Below are positions 9,509 to 21,797 of a stretch of 64,000 bases of DNA, piece after piece (the stretch's first letter is position 1; every line of letters starts with the position of its first letter). The stretch is from assembly GCA_015698045.1 (NCBI GenBank), contig BLAL01000059.1, positions 377,001 through 441,000 of the forward strand, given 5' to 3'. The translations under genes were made by a program, and so were the position numbers. The notes beneath the pieces are model-generated. The model was not told the DNA's origin. It saw only the letters and a program-made list of their open reading frames with translations, and searched no databases. This DNA comes from Rhizophagus clarus (taxonomy: Eukaryota > Glomeromycota > Glomeromycetes > Glomerales > Glomeraceae).

Positions 9509-11536
9509 TATTAGAGGAAATTATAATCATATACTAATTTTGACTATAAAAGAAAAGAAGTAAACAATGAATTTTGTTCCTATTTAATAAATTTATATGC
9601 AAAAAATTTGTTTTCATGATACAACTTTTTTGTGTAATAAATTTAATAAATAAAACTTTACTTATATAAATTCGGTTTAACAAATAACGAATAAAAAAAA
9701 ATAACGTAATAAGAAAACAACTTTTTATTCACACAATTATAAAACAAGAACAATATTATGGAATTGCAACGAGAACTCGATTCCATAGCATAATGATACA
9801 ATTGCAGTGCAATAATTTCATAATTTTATACTATTTTTTTTGACTCTTTAGGAATCTTAAGATCACAGTATTGTCCTAATGTCTGAACCTACTTTGTACT
9901 AGAATAATTTCAGCCGATTCAAATTCTTCTAGCACACCACTTCCATTTAATACCAGATACTATCTCTTTATGATAATTTAAATCGCCGATTATTTTATTT
10001 ATTTAAACAATCAATCCCTATTTACAAATACCCTTTAAAAGTTATGTAATATCGCACGTAATTTAATTGGTAACAATACTTAGATTGCTGCTTGAGATTG
10101 TATCTCTTTCCATTATTAGGATTATCCGATATTCCACTAATATACTACTGACTGATGGTGCGAGTGGTAGAGATATGATAACTTTCCTATTTTGATAATT
10201 CTTTTGTGATAGTAGATGGAAGCGCCTTGAAATAGCTTTTGTTTGCGAACGAGACAAAGCTCATGTCCGAACTTTTATCATTACTATATTTAAAAAAAAA
10301 TTTCTATTTCCATTATTTCGCAAAAAAATATTTAATTTAAAATTTTTATTTTCATCAGGTTATATTTTGAAATAATAAAATTTCAAAAACAGGTATTATA
10401 AGATTTTGTTCTCAACCTTTAATCTTGTTTTTACAGTGCTTTTTATATATAATAAGAAAACAAATATTTGGATAAAAAAAAAATTTTTTACATTTACAAT
10501 GCGTGACACCTTATTTTTTCGATAATAAAGGAGGGTGAATCCGTTCTCTAGGAAGTTTGTTGAACAAGTAATACAGAATAAAGGGTAATACTTTTATTTA
10601 TTTATTCCGATAATAAATGACTGTGAATTTCTGGTTTAGGTTATTTTAGAGAAAAAAAATAAATATTTTTTAATTAACTCATATAAGGAAATTTGACGTC
10701 CTATAGATAAACATGGTAAACATATTATATTACACAATTGGGCGATATACTCTTTACCAAGTTAGAATTAGATTTGTAGTAGGATTCTGATTATAAATTT
10801 ACCTCGCAAATGTAACTTTTGTTTGTACTAGAGTATTGTACAACATGAAGAAATTAGGGGCTGTTTTTATTTTAACACAAATAGGTAACAAATTTAATAA
10901 TCAACATGTGGAAGCAAGCTCATTATAATATTGCTTGATATAGAAATTTAAATTAAATTAGAAATTTTACTAACTGTTAAGGATCTTTTTTAGATAATTA
11001 ACTTTCGTGCAAAAAAAAACCCCGACTTAAAAAGTTAATTAAATTGTTTATTTTTAAGTATTCATGAAGTTATATAATTGCAAGCAATGGTTTCATAGAC
11101 AACGAAAAATTTTTAGTTACAAGGTAATAAGTAACATTGATTTGTAAAGTGTAAAAATTCTAGTATCTGCTTTAAATAACGATCATATTCACCGGTTATT
11201 TGTCGATCATAAACCTTCGTTAATTTGTAGTTCTTTTAACTGGTTTACAAAAAGATAAATTCAATTTACCAAACTTTCAAATTCATAATTTAGTTATTAA
11301 TAATGGTAGTATTACAATACATGCGAAGTAATGTTAATATATTGCAAGATGTTTAAGTTATCGTTGCAATAAATTTCGAGTATTCCGTTCTATGTAACCA
11401 TGTACAGTACTAAGTTCTTAAATACTAGGCGTATATATAAATACACCATATTTTTTTTTAAAAAAAAAAAATAAATAAATATTTTTTTAGAAAATATTTA
11501 TTTCTACCGCAATAGATTATTAATTAGAATATAGTC
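9509..11536. other. Shared upstream region between divergent AGP-like and Kelch genes
   Basis: No gene is supported (an ORF at 10063-10257 has no coding character). Parts recur at 6790-8070 and 24030-24940 upstream of the other Kelch copies, so the whole divergent unit was duplicated. It includes TAATAAA.G.G.GAAT blocks near 10530 and 10615. Confidence 0.6.
11424..11448 (+). promoter_or_regulatory. Conserved TATA-type core promoter of the Kelch gene
   Basis: ACTAGGCGTATATATAAATA begins here, about 110 bp before the ATG. The matching stretch before the second Kelch gene (24833-24857) reads ACTAGACGTATAAATAAATG. Conservation within diverged flanks supports a real core promoter. The third Kelch gene has only a degenerate counterpart near 32008-32030. 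Confidence 0.55.
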
Positions 11537-13723
11537 ATGTCAAGAAATTCTTTAGTTTATTTTACTATATTATGGATATTACTTCAAGTATTAGTTGAAG
11601 TAAATTGTCAAATGACACCATTTAAACCAAGTGTGCGTTTCGATCATACTGCTACATTTATTGCTAATAAATTGTATATTTTGGGTGGTTTGGATTATAA
11701 TAAAAATCCAGTAAATGAATTTTTTTATCTTGATGTTTCTGTTCCATTTAATACTCAAGAATTATCATGGCAGGATTTATCAAATATCAATATGGTTCCA
11801 TCAAATTTTGGTGCTGCATCAGTTAAAGGTGGTCCAAATAATGATACATTATTTTTTTACGGAGGATTTATGACTGATCAAACAATGCCATTGGTTTATA
11901 CGTTTGATTCACAAAGTATTGTATGGAGTATTCCAAAAATAACTGGAGTTAATACGGTTAGAAAATTTGGTTTAACAGCCATTATCAATAATGGCGGAAG
12001 GATGTATTTATGGAGTGGAACTGTTAGTGGTGCCAATTCTTATGCAAATGAAATGCTTATTTTAGATACAATAAATCTTAGTTGGAGTCAAGGAAGTTTA
12101 GTTAATGCACCAATTCCGAGCTATGATTATAGTACCGCTTTATTACCAAACAATAAGATTATTTATATAGGTAAGCGAGCAATTTTATTCTTCATTTGCT
12201 GTATTTTGTTAATTAAACTGATGCAGAACACTAATCGTTTAGGTGGTTGCAGTGGTACAGCTACTAAAATTGATGCTAATTTGAATATTATAACAGGAAC
12301 AGCTTTAACATTAAGTGAGGTAAATTTGTGAAGGTATAAATTTTCTTTTTAAAAAAGCAATTAATCAAGATAAATTATTTATATAGGTTTATATTTATGA
12401 TACGATTAATGACAATTGGGATACAAAAGTAAGTTATATACTGTAAATTATTATGATGTAAATTTTTATATTCAGGTACGAATTATTATTATTAAATTTA
12501 GACAACATCAGGGAAAATTCCTTCTAATAGAGCTGGGTTTTCCACAGTTCTTGGTATGTAATTAAATAAGGATACTATTGATTTTTATTAAAAGTTTGAA
12601 TATTAATTGTATTTTTACTAACAGGTTTAGATGGTCAAAGAATTATAATTTATGGAGGATATTTTATTAATCCTGGATATTTAGATACTACACTTTACGT
12701 ATTAGATTTAAGTAATTATTATTGGTATATTCCAAATATTTCTGGAAATATACCAAATCCAAGATATTATCATAAAGCAAATGTAATTGGAAAATATATG
12801 GTTATATCATTTGGTAAATATGATAATCTATGATGCTGTTTAAGCTAATTATTATTTTAAACATATCTAATCATTTAATAGGGAATGGTAATAGAGCAAC
12901 AAATGAAAATGATATATTATTGCTTGATATTAGTAATAATAATGAATATGTATGGATGACAACATTTGATCCTTCAGTTCCAAAAAACAGTACTATGCCA
13001 TCACCTTCGCTTTCACCACCATCACCATCACCATCACCACCATCCCCATCGCCTTCACTTTCACCATTACCATCATCATCAAATAATTCAAACAATACAA
13101 CTGGTATAGTTTTGGGATCTTTATTGAGTGGCATTCTATTATCAGTTGGAGGTTTCTTGATATACAAATGGAATAAAAATAAACAAAATCAAAAAACTAT
13201 TTATGGAGACGAAAATTATAATGATTACAATCATGAAGAAAAGGAACTTCCTATCGAAAGGAATATCCATAATTATGAACAAACAATCAATGATAATAAT
13301 GAACAGGAAATTGTTCAAATACCTAGAAATGAAAATACAATTAACTATGAACCAATAATAATTCCACCTTCAGTAATTAGTAAGAATAACAATCACAAGC
13401 AAGAAATTATTCTAGCACCTGAAAATGAAAATACAACCAACCATGAACCAGCAACAATTCCAGTTGATGATTATCATGGGCAAGAAATCACGCAAACACT
13501 CCAAAATGTAAATACAACTAATCACGAATCAACAATTCCTATTCCAGCAGCAGTTAATACTGGTAATCATAATAATGGGCAAGAAGTAATCTCAATATCT
13601 AATAGTGATAAGTTATCATCTCTAATTTTTAAAGATGAAATTCTTCAAGCAATTAGACAAGAAATTGGCCAAAATTTGAAAAATGAAATTCTTCAAGCTG
13701 TTAGAGAAGAGAACAAAAAATAA
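11537..13723 (+). CDS. Kelch-repeat single-pass membrane protein, copy A (611 aa, six exons)
   Basis: Exons: 11537-12170, 12243-12319, 12387-12428, 12502-12553, 12625-12813, 12882-13723; all introns are GT-AG of 67-73 nt and phases join without a stop. Residues 1-25 are a signal peptide ending EVNCQ. Residues 26-360 form a Kelch/galactose-oxidase-type propeller with glycine doublets (YILGG, FFYGG, IYIGG, IIYGG) and spaced Trp residues. A Ser/Pro stalk (about 370-398) precedes a membrane helix (about 405-426, GIVLGSLLSGILLSVGGFLI) and a basic stop. The tail has about three degenerate 30-residue repeats built on TTNHEP...GQEI, then DEILQAIRQEI and NEILQAVREE. No catalytic residues were identified, so a ligand-binding surface role is inferred. 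It is divergent from the AGP-like gene at 8570-9508. Confidence 0.9.
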
Positions 13724-15501
13724 TACAAGATAATCAATTTATATAACTTTAAATTAACAAATATTATCACTTCGCCAGCTCATTCTAAAGAGAAAATTGA
13801 TGGCTAGTTCATTCTTTTCAAATTGTTTTATATAAATTTTTTGCACTGAGTTTATTATAATTTAAGCCAAATTTAAAATTCGTAATTTTAACATTATGTA
13901 TAACGCTTCTAACAAGTTAATTTTAAAATATACTGTACTGGAAAGTACAAATAATAAATATAAATGTATTCAAAAAGAAGTATCTGATTCCTGTTTTATT
14001 CTAAGCTATATTCTTAACATTTTTAGAACGTTTTTTAGCTAATATATACTTTTTTTTATAATCTTATGAATCGTAGTATTAACAGAAATAGGCTTTGAAA
14101 TAATAATATTGTTACTATCAACCATTTATTCTTTATTTGCTTCATCTTTTAATTTTGTTTTCTTTCTTTCAAAGTAGCAACACGAGCTTACTGTTTATTT
14201 ATAGTAAAATCTTTATCGAAATCTTCAAAATTTTCTTGAGCCAGTGATTGTTTTTGGTAATAGATTTAATAATATTTTTTCTCTGTCTAATAACTAAAAT
14301 TTAATGTCAAATGGATTTCAAAAGATGAGATGTATTCATATTTAAGATTTTAAACATTTATACTTATCCTTGACTTTTGTAATACAAATAAGGATTAGAA
14401 ATATAGAGTAATCACCTGAGAAAATGATACCACAATCACAATACCTTCTGAAAAAGTAATTAAAAAAAGTACCAAGGACCTGATTATAAAAGGTTCCTTG
14501 AAGGTTTTACACCTAGAAAAATAATATATTGAACGAAGTTATTCTTCAACCAGCGATTCAATTAACGCAATTTTTAATCACTGGCTAGATTTTATTCTCC
14601 TCTTTCAGACGAATGATTCTATTATTACATATTTATATAATATTTATACAAGTATATAATTTAAACTAACTAAATTCTTTATTTAAAAAATTATTTAATA
14701 ATATATATAAGATATAGTAAGTTTTTATTCAATTTTCTTTTATTACATATTAATTCTGGTTCTTGATACTGAAAGGCTTATTGTATAATAGCGGAAGAAA
14801 AATTCAAAGACATATCTTTTAACAAGCTCTTTTTAAAAAGTTTCGTGAAGAAAAAATTACCAGTCATTTATTTCTCAAGCTGGAATTCAGAGAATTCGGA
14901 ATGGAAATGAGTTCTGCATTAGAGCTTGAAGTGTTAATTAAAAACTTGGGTAAGAAATTACTTTACGAGCTAGTTTTTTTTTGCTTAAGCAAACTATACT
15001 TAACTAAAATATCTTTCAGCCACTAGTTTGATCATTGGCATCACAATCACATGAATCGATCACCTGAAATGCGCAGAAAGTATATCTCTCTCATGTGATT
15101 TAACTACGCCATTGAATATGATGAAGTAAACTCAAAGATAATTTTTCATCAATCCAAATATTATATAATTACTGTGCGACAAAAAATGAAGCGCAGAAAT
15201 ACTTTTGCTTCAGTTGAAAAAAAGAATTTTTTTTTGGTGATGTATCTCAAAAATAAGATAATGATTTAATCATCATATGACTCATAAAAAGAAAAAATCA
15301 CTCATACTTTTTTATCGTTAGCCTGTCTCAATGAATTCTGGTTGGCTAAGTGAAATTATATAGTCTCGTGTTGATTTCCATTTTGGTTTGTCTGTGAAAC
15401 TCATATACTTATTGCATAAATTTCTAAGTAATTGCTAAATAATTGTCAACTGATATAAACTTTTGAAACTCAGAAACTTCCTATGGGAAGAATATATAAA
15501 T
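13724..15501. other. Gene-free stretch after Kelch copy A
   Basis: No coding region is supported. The first 250 bp resemble the 3' flank of Kelch copy C (shared TATGTATAACGCTTCTAA at about 13898 and 34532), again showing segmental duplication. The remainder is AT-rich with no clear structure. Confidence 0.5.
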
Positions 15502-16445
15502 ATGGCTCAAAAGTTAAGTAAGTTACTTCTTTTACTAGTTACTTCTTCTCGCATTAAGTCTTGCTTTTAAATATTTACAGCACTTACTCTTACTACCTTG
15601 CACAAATATCAAATAAGTAAGTTTTCGCTTAATATTGTCACATGTTAACAAACTTTATACCTTTTTTAGTCAAGCATGAGTGTAAATATCGCTACCACAA
15701 ATATAAACTTGGGATTTTTAAATCTGAAAAACAAAAGCCTCGCTATTCAGAAAAATTATAATGTACAACATGATCAATTTATTAAGTCTAAAGAATCTGA
15801 TATTATAAAAATGAATGCTTATTCAGATTACTCCAACCAAATTATAAAATAACAATTCAAACTTTCCAATAGTATCTTCTCTTTAATGGGAAAAACAATA
15901 GGCAAGTTAAATATTATGGAAGAAGAGCTGGGTACTACAAAGGTGAACTTATCGTAACAAAAGATGAACTTGCCACAATAAAAGATAAACTTGATGCTAC
16001 AAAAAATAAGGTGGATGTAATGGAAATTCGGCTAGCTGTGCTAGGTAATACAATTAATGATTTAACAGATATAAAGGCTCGTATAGAATTATTGCGAACG
16101 TATCGCGACTGGGTTAGAAAATTTTTTAAAAACCTAATAATTAGGTTAGGTGGAAAGAACGAATGGTATGATGTAAAGAAATCAATCCCTGATTACTATG
16201 ATTATAACATGAATATTAGTAATCGTAAATGTATTAATGAGTTAAATAACATTTTGAATGGTATAAATATGAATATTGATGATCTTGAGTTATTACTTGA
16301 AATCAAGGGAGAAAGCAATGATGCTTTTTATAAGAATTGGCAGAAGATTGAGAAGGCGAAAGAAGGCTTAACAAAGAAGTTTCCTGACAACATGGAAAAG
16401 TACAAAAACCTATTACAGAAGCTCTTTGATGCTTCGGGAACTTAG
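15502..16445 (+). pseudogene. Coiled-coil protein gene, probably decayed
   Basis: The best-supported part is the frame ending at 16443-16445, open from about 15943 and lacking an early ATG (first ATG at 16020). It encodes repeated TKDELATIKDKLDATKNK-type heptads, then RTYRDWVRKF and a helical C-terminus (NDAFYKNWQKIEKAKEGL). Upstream, ATG at 15676 opens a 56-codon frame (LNLKNKSLAIQKNYNVQ) ending near 15852, and an EEELGTTK heptad at 15917-15944 is one frame away from the downstream block, so at least one frameshift separates them. Possible splice sites exist between 15502 and 15670. A second, more decayed relative lies at about 22290-22740. I do not recognise a function; a cytoplasmic structural or phage-tail-like coiled coil is only a resemblance. 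Confidence 0.4.
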
Positions 16446-16765
16446 AAGACTTGGCGAAGTGTTACATCCCAATGATTTTTTTATAGATATAACTACTCTA
16501 TTAAACTGTAGCTGTTTACTTTTTTTTCCTTTGAAGTTCTTTATTAGTCATATGATATTCGTATAGTAAAGATCGTCATCCAATTCTGTTTATGAGAGAA
16601 GTTGTTATTTTCAACGCAACAATTATCAAAAAAAAAAAAAAGGAATAGAAAATAAAGATTTCGATCTATTATAGGAAACAAAAATAAATACAAATATGAG
16701 ACATAATCCATTCTCTATGCTAGTGTTTACGGACTTCTATTTTTTTGTGTAATGAAACCCGTGTA
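16446..16765. other. Short gap before the hAT element
   Basis: Nothing is supported here apart from homopolymer runs. Confidence 0.4.
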
Positions 16766-18153
16766 TTGTCTATTAATGTTGCTGGCAAAATGTTTCGCTT
16801 CTTGAAGTTAAATTCTGAAACCTGCCCAAATTTCCGTAACTTCTATAACCTTAAATTTTAAATTACTTAGTGTCTGAACTTGCCATTTTTAAAATATTTA
16901 TGATTTATTAAGTTTTAAATATAACGTATTATTATGTAATCTACAAAATTTACATAGAATCCCAATCTATATCATTTTCATTTTCGACCATTTCATCTAC
17001 ATCTTGAATATCAATATATTCCTCTTTCATACTATTTTCACTATCTTCAATAATTTTGTCTAAACTATTAATAAAACCTCCGCATCTAGATTTAATAACT
17101 TAATATCAACTCATTACTTTCATCAAATACTCCCATATTACTATCAACATATTCTTCTTCCATTGTTTCAATAAGATCGTCATCCAGATTCAAATGTGCA
17201 TCAACAATAATGTCATGCACTTCCTCGTTTGATTTTCCTATACTATAATAACATCAACACAAGATTGTTAAATGCATCAAAATTCTATAAATACAACCCA
17301 TTCGACTCTCCCAAATGATGATAATAAGGTAGTTTCTGTTTTGGCGTTTTGTGTGTGCATGATAACATGTTGATAATTCGTACATATTTTCAACTTTATT
17401 TACTCCCAGCCTATTTCTTCTTTTTCTATATAACCAACCGAGTGTAGACCAAACTCTTTCACATCCGGCTGCATGGGGTGTAATCGAGAATAATTTTTAA
17501 AGTGCTAATTGCATCAAATAATCTTTTTCTTTAGGAAAATTATCTTCCATAGAAAGCTACCAAGTAGTTGAAAATTCAGTATCTCCTAATTTAATATTAA
17601 ACGGCACCTGGCGTGTACGATATTTTTTCATTTGATGCATTAATTCCTTTCGTGCAGATTTTGATTTTCCAATTTTTTCAAAAATTTCATCTGCAACCAT
17701 CAAAGGTTTCACAAAGTTCCACGTGTCCAACAGATTTCTAAGAATCAATTAATAATTATTTAATAAATATAATTAAATGCAGAAAAGTTTAATAAAATTT
17801 TTAAATAATTATCACTAACCTTTATGGCTCAGCAAAAAGAAATATAACAGATCAGCAAATTCTACATAACGTTTATTAAATATCGTAATACATTGGTGGC
17901 AAAAGTAAAATAATCATTCTTGGCAATTTTTTGATTGAGCTCCAAGTTGTACTAATCCAATAAAACAATAAGCAAGTATATATGATTGTGATTCTAATTT
18001 TAAGGTTGCTTTTTTGATGGATGCAATGCAAATGCCAATGCACATACATCATCAAAAAAAGCACGAGATCGCAAAATAGTTAAAACTTCTTGTGGAAGTA
18101 TGTTTGTATAATCAGCTTGTAACTTTAAATTAAATATAATAGAAATTAAAGTA

Positions 18154-20446
18154 AATTTATTTAACGCACCCTGCGTTATAACGCACCCCCTATCACATGA
18201 TAAATTTTATTGGTTGCGGTTTAATTTAGATTATCGTTAAGAATTAAAATAATTGGCTAAAATTTATTGTACAAAAAAAATAACAAAATTTATATATTAA
18301 ACTGACTTTATTCCTTTAAACCCTGTTTATCAAAGGTAATATTTTTTACAATTATTTATCTTTAATATAACTAGTAATGATAATAATGATACAAAAAAGA
18401 GAAGCCTAACAATTATAATAATAAGAGAGAGAAATAATGGAAATAATATTAGAAACAAATATTTGGAGATAACGAAGATGATAGGAGACAAAAGATATAG
18501 TAAAAAAAAAGAAAGATAGTGAAAAAAAGAGGGAAAGAATGCGAAAATAAAAGGAACAGGATCAAAAACAAAAGGAAATAGGGACAAAATGAAAGGGAAT
18601 AGAAATGAAAATAAAAAGATAATGGGAGGGGCAAAAAAAAGAAAAGATGACAAGAAGGGGACAAAAAAATGAAAGGATGACAAAAGGGAGATGAACAAAA
18701 TAAAAGGATGATAAAAAATGAAGAGATAATAAGAAAGGAATGAAAAGATGAAAAAATGATGAGGAGAAATGAAAAGATGACAAGAATAAAATAATGATAA
18801 AAACAAAACAATGATAAGAACGAAATGATAAGAATGAAATGATAATTGATGATGAGAACGAAATGATAATTGATGGTGAAGACGAAACAATAATTAGTGA
18901 TGAGGATGGATGAAACAATAATCAATGATAAGGACAGACAAAACGATAATTGATGATAAGGATGAAATGATAATTGATGATGAAGACAAAATAATGATTG
19001 ATGAGGATGAAACAACGATGAGGACAAAATGGTGATAAGGATAAAACGATTATGAGAATGAAAGGAAAAAGGAGCGATAATGAAAAAGAAGAAAGTGAAT
19101 GAAAACGAAAAGAAAAGGGAATAAATTAACGAAAGATAAACCATAAAAAGAAAAAAAATAGTTAGTAAAAATGAAATATGAAAACAAAATTAAAAAAAAG
19201 ATAAGAAAAAATACCATACCTTATTCGCAAAACTAAGATCTAAAAAAAAAGGAGGCGAAATGATGATGATGAAATGAAATCGATGATGAAGATGAAATGA
19301 TAATTAATGATAAAGACAAAATGATAATTGGTGATGAGGATGGATGTATGAAACAATAATCGATGATAAGGACGAACAAAATAATGATTGATGATAAGGA
19401 CGAAATGATAATTGATGATGAAGACGAAATGATGATTGATGAGGATGAAATAACGATGAGGACAAAATGGTAATAAGGATGAAATGATTATGAGAATGAA
19501 AAGAAAAAGGAGCGATAATGAAAAAGAAGAAAGTGAATGAAAATGAAAGAAAAGGGGAATAAATTAACGAAAGATAAACCATAAAAAGAAGAAAAAATAG
19601 TTAGTAAAAATGAAATATGAAAACGAAATTGAAAAAAAAGATAAGAAAAATGTCATACCTTGTTCGCAAAACTAAGACCTAAAAAAAAGGAGGCGAAATG
19701 ATGATGATGAAATGAAATCGATGATGAGGATGAAATGATAATTAATGATAAAAATGAAACGATGAGAACAGATGTATGAAACAATAATCGATGATAAGTA
19801 CAGACAAAATGATAATTGATGATAAGGACGAAATGATAATTGATGATGAAGACGAAATGATAATTGATAAGGATGAAACAACGATGAGGACAAAATGGTG
19901 ATAAGGATAAAAGGATCATGAGAATGAAAGGAAAAAGGAGCGATAATGAAAAAGAAGAAAGTGAATGAAAATGAAAAGAAAAGGGGAATAAATTAACGAA
20001 AGATAAACCATAAAAAGAAGAAAAAATAGTTAATAAAAATGAAATATGAAAACGAAATTGAAAAAAGACAAGAAAAAAATGCCATACCTGGAACGCCCTC
20101 AGAGACATCTGGAAATGAAAAGGTAAGGGTTGTTTCTTTTTTTTTCATTAATCTCATTTAAGAACATTCTCTAACATCCCTCCATTGTCTTTTTTTTTTA
20201 TAGAAGACCCCCCTGGAAACTTCTGGAGACAAAAAGGTAGGGTTTATTTCTTTTTTTCGTTAATTTTATTTAACATTTCTAATGTTTTTTTATTGTTTTT
20301 TTTATAGGAACGCCTCTTGGAGACGAAATAAAATAATGAAAAGTTGCAATGCGCTTAACGGCTTAAGATTATTTTATAAATAAAATAAAAACAATTAAAC
20401 ACGTGATAAGGGGTGCGTTATAACGCAGGGGTGCGTTAAATAAATT
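18154..20446. mobile_element. TIR element nested in the transposase intron, filled with purine-rich repeats
   Basis: The left end AATTTATTTAACGCACCC (18154) continues through a TGCGTTATAACGCA palindrome to ATCACATG (18199). The right end (20401-20446) is its inverted copy with one indel and few mismatches, about 46 bp in all. The inner palindrome GCGTTATAACGC is present in both ends. Flanks suggest a TAAATT duplication (six of eight bases if the TIR begins TTTAACGC), so the exact edge is uncertain. No transposase is visible, so it is non-autonomous. The interior is almost entirely A/G on the plus strand and contains 430-440-bp tandem units. Confidence 0.75.
18840..20108 (-). repeat. Tandem 430-440-bp units with splice-site-flanked micro-exon-like segments
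   Basis: At least two full units and a partial one recur at a period of 439 then 429 bp. On the minus strand each unit contains a pyrimidine tract ending in TTTTTAG, a 20-nt segment reading CTTAGTTTTGCGAA.AAG (19220-19239 and 19659-19678), and then GTATG, which is the arrangement acceptor-exon-donor. The last unit has ATGTCTCTGAGGGCGTTCCAG (20088-20108) in the same position. Between them the minus strand is T/C-rich and lacks stops by composition, giving long spurious ORFs. Whether these micro-segments are ever spliced together is unknown. Confidence 0.5.
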
Positions 20447-21797
20447 ATTCCTAGAAATTAATATATTGATAAATATATTTAAATAATAAATACAAATAAA
20501 TTTTAAATTACCTTTTCTAACATACGAGTATTAGTCCATCGTTTTAATCCTCTCCCATTTACATTATAATTTTTGGACTCTTTTTTTAAAGCTGCACCTA
20601 TTATTTAATTATTGTTAATTTGATGGCTTCGATTAAAAAAAGTTACAACTGTATTGCATCGAGTTAAAATCTTATTTGTAAAAGGAGTATTACATATATC
20701 CTTAAAAATTAGTTAATTGAATGTGCAATACAACGAACATAAAGGATATTCGGATATTTCAGAAATTATTTGCGAATATTTTGGATGTTTGCTCCTGCAT
20801 TTGATACCACAGCGGAAAAATTTTCAGGGCCAATTTGTTTAATACTATCTTCTATTTCTTTTGCAAAAAAACACTAGTATGACTCTCTTCTGATAGATTC
20901 TTTAAACACCATAAATATTCTTTATGATCGGGCATATGAATAAGACAGATTGATTCATTTGCCACATTAGTCCATCTATCACATGCTATTGAAATGTAAA
21001 AAATTAGTTACAATAATAAAATTATTTGAAAAAATTATTTTTTTCTTACATAATGTTAAAGTTGTGGAGTTTTTTAACTCCTTAATGATCTGTTGGTTTA
21101 CGACAGCTGCTTCTTGTGTAAAAAGTTCACCTGAGAGATTATTATCTCTTGAGAGAGGCATACATCCTGGGCGCAATGTTTTTAACAATTCTATAAAGAA
21201 TGGGCTTTCAATAACATGACAAGGTATACCACAAATGACAAAGACCTTTACACATGCTCGAGTAATTTCATGATATCTTTCTTGAGAAAGTTTTGAACTT
21301 TCATGAAAACCTGTTATTTTCGTCTGACTTTGCTCAGAATTTTCATTAAACTTTTGCTTTTTATGTGATATTTGTTGATTATTATTTGCAAAACTTCAGC
21401 TTTAGCAGCTTTGTTTCTAGCGGAACTTCTAAACGATCGTTTGCGAAATGTCCTTCTAAAACCTTTGTGCCAAAATGTATTACAGTATCGACAGGTAGCC
21501 TCAGCCTCATAATGACCAACTGAACTCTTTTAACTTGTATTGCATGTGTTCCCCATATAAATGATTTTGGCCTACGGCGAAGCTTTTTATCTTTTAGAGA
21601 CTCGGTAAACGGGTAAATTACCGTTATTTCGATTTATACTGCGCGTGTTATATATATATAAAAAAAATTGGCCAATCATTTCCTTTTTTGTGTTATGGAG
21701 GTTTCGGATTTTACACCTGGGCGAAACTAGTTCCGCCCGGTTTCGGAGGTTTCGCCTATGGGCAGGTTTCGGTTTCGCCCGCAACACTACTGTCTAT

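Larger units (their letters stand above)
16930..21560 (-). pseudogene. BED/DUF659/hAT-dimerisation transposase, broken
   Basis: Reading on the minus strand from about 21560: a BED finger fragment (HYEAEATCRYCNTFWHKG, C-x2-C at 21482-21493), continuing in another frame as GHFANDR...VPLETK where the usual second Cys is Arg; then about 20960-20520 the DUF659-like part (ACDRWTNVANESI, GPENFSAVVSNAGANI, YVRCIAHSIN) with several stops; then, beyond an intron holding the nested element, LQADYTNILPQEVL...FFDDVCALAF (18110-17990), WNFVKPLMVADEIF (17700) and the dimerisation motif AAGCERVWSTLGWLYRKRRN (17470-17410). The tail ends WDSM-stop near 16950. Multiple stops and frameshifts make it non-functional. 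Such proteins cut and paste hAT elements by TIR recognition. Confidence 0.8.
16774..21789 (-). mobile_element. hAT-superfamily DNA transposon, degenerate, with nested insertion
   Basis: The ends are TAATGTTGCTGGCAAAA at 16774 and, read inward from 21789, TAGTGTTGCGGGCGAAA, which is a diverged terminal inverted repeat of hAT type. They are flanked by 8-bp target duplications TTGTCTAT (16766-16773) and CTGTCTAT (21790-21797), matching at seven of eight bases. Inside is a minus-strand transposase with a BED-type zinc finger, a DUF659-like region and a hAT dimerisation region. A 2.3-kb unrelated element is nested at 18154-20446; without it the transposon would be about 2.7 kb. TSD size, TIR and transposase all agree on the superfamily. 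Confidence 0.85.

Noticed and set aside
7070..9800. tRNA-like GATTCGACTCC words
   Set aside because: No cloverleaf could be built around them; they belong to the duplicated upstream region.
18330..20108. Minus-strand ORFs of up to 231 codons rich in Phe, Ser and Leu
   Set aside because: Produced by the T/C-rich strand, which lacks stops; composition and tandem repeats explain them.
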